Source of the DNA: Bradyrhizobium ivorense
GTDB lineage: Bacteria; Pseudomonadota; Alphaproteobacteria; Rhizobiales; Xanthobacteraceae
NCBI RefSeq assembly: GCF_900696085.1
Contig: NZ_CAADFC020000020.1
Location: 1-64,000, forward strand
DNA length: 64,000 bases
Direction: 5' to 3'
Part shown: positions 63,972 to 64,000 of the stretch, in pieces
Layout of the letters: every line of letters starts with the position of its first letter
How positions within the stretch are numbered: the stretch's first letter is position 1
Translations under genes and position numbers: made by a program
Notes under the pieces: generated by a model
The model's database searches: none
The model's input: the letters and a program-made list of their open reading frames with translations, nothing else
Told to the model about the DNA's origin: nothing

Positions 63972-64000
63972 CATCGGCGCCGGCAATGCGCTGTGGTTGC

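Overview
The window is 64 kb of GC-rich alphaproteobacterial chromosome. Gene order, codon use and the intergenic palindrome families all point to Bradyrhizobium or a close relative (Nitrobacteraceae). Nearly all of it is core genome. The accessory material consists of one truncated IS110-type element at the left edge, seven families of intergenic repeats, and one small cluster of unknown function (53.4-55.4 kb). No tRNA, rRNA or CRISPR array was recognised.

Layout. 1-0.75 kb: IS110-family transposase entering from the left edge, abutting a palindromic repeat. 0.8-8.1 kb: leucine/isovalerate degradation (an Lrp and a TetR regulator divergent from ivd-mccB-mccA-mvaB), with two matching candidate TetR operators between them. 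8.2-8.7 kb: a composite structured repeat whose inverted twin lies at 52.8-53.4 kb. 9-18.3 kb: ilvD overlapping a Sel1-repeat (ExoR-like) gene, exonuclease III, an acetyltransferase, a two-gene RND efflux system and an exported amidohydrolase. 18.3-34.4 kb: a classic alphaproteobacterial housekeeping series, erpA / dgt-argS-SPOR protein-nagZ-scpA-scpB-tatABC-serS-KPE-rich protein-surE, then pcm and an nlpD-like gene, with a response regulator and a repeat lodged between surE and pcm.

34.6-43.3 kb: a DUF815-type ATPase divergent from yajC-secD-secF. These are followed by homologues of two mitochondrial complex I assembly factors (NDUFAF3-like and NDUFAF6-like). On the other strand are trmFO, an unusual kinase-like/ANL C-terminal-domain fusion, a DUF1488-like gene and a 50-residue DUF1127 gene. 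44-52.6 kb: small exported proteins, an MltB-like transglycosylase, a DUF2189-like membrane protein, a DUF3597 protein, an FAH-family enzyme with an apparent Tat signal, a TPR protein, an SPW-repeat membrane protein, and an acyl-CoA synthetase paired with a tandem PPC-domain protein. 52.6-55.4 kb: a repeat cluster, then a small WYL-like protein divergent from two tandem ATPase paralogues. 55.5-57.8 kb: an exported SRPBCC protein, a YVTN propeller protein whose 5' end abuts a repeat, and a PRC-barrel protein. 57.9-63.8 kb: uvrA and ssb, each preceded by a perfect GAAC-N7-GAAC LexA box, flanking two outer-membrane beta-barrel genes.

The observations most worth following are: the kinase/ANL fusion co-transcribed with trmFO; the WYL-like plus twin-ATPase module, in which one ATPase has lost its H-loop histidine; the 570-bp inverted composite repeat with conserved stems; the paired TetR operators; and the two LexA boxes.
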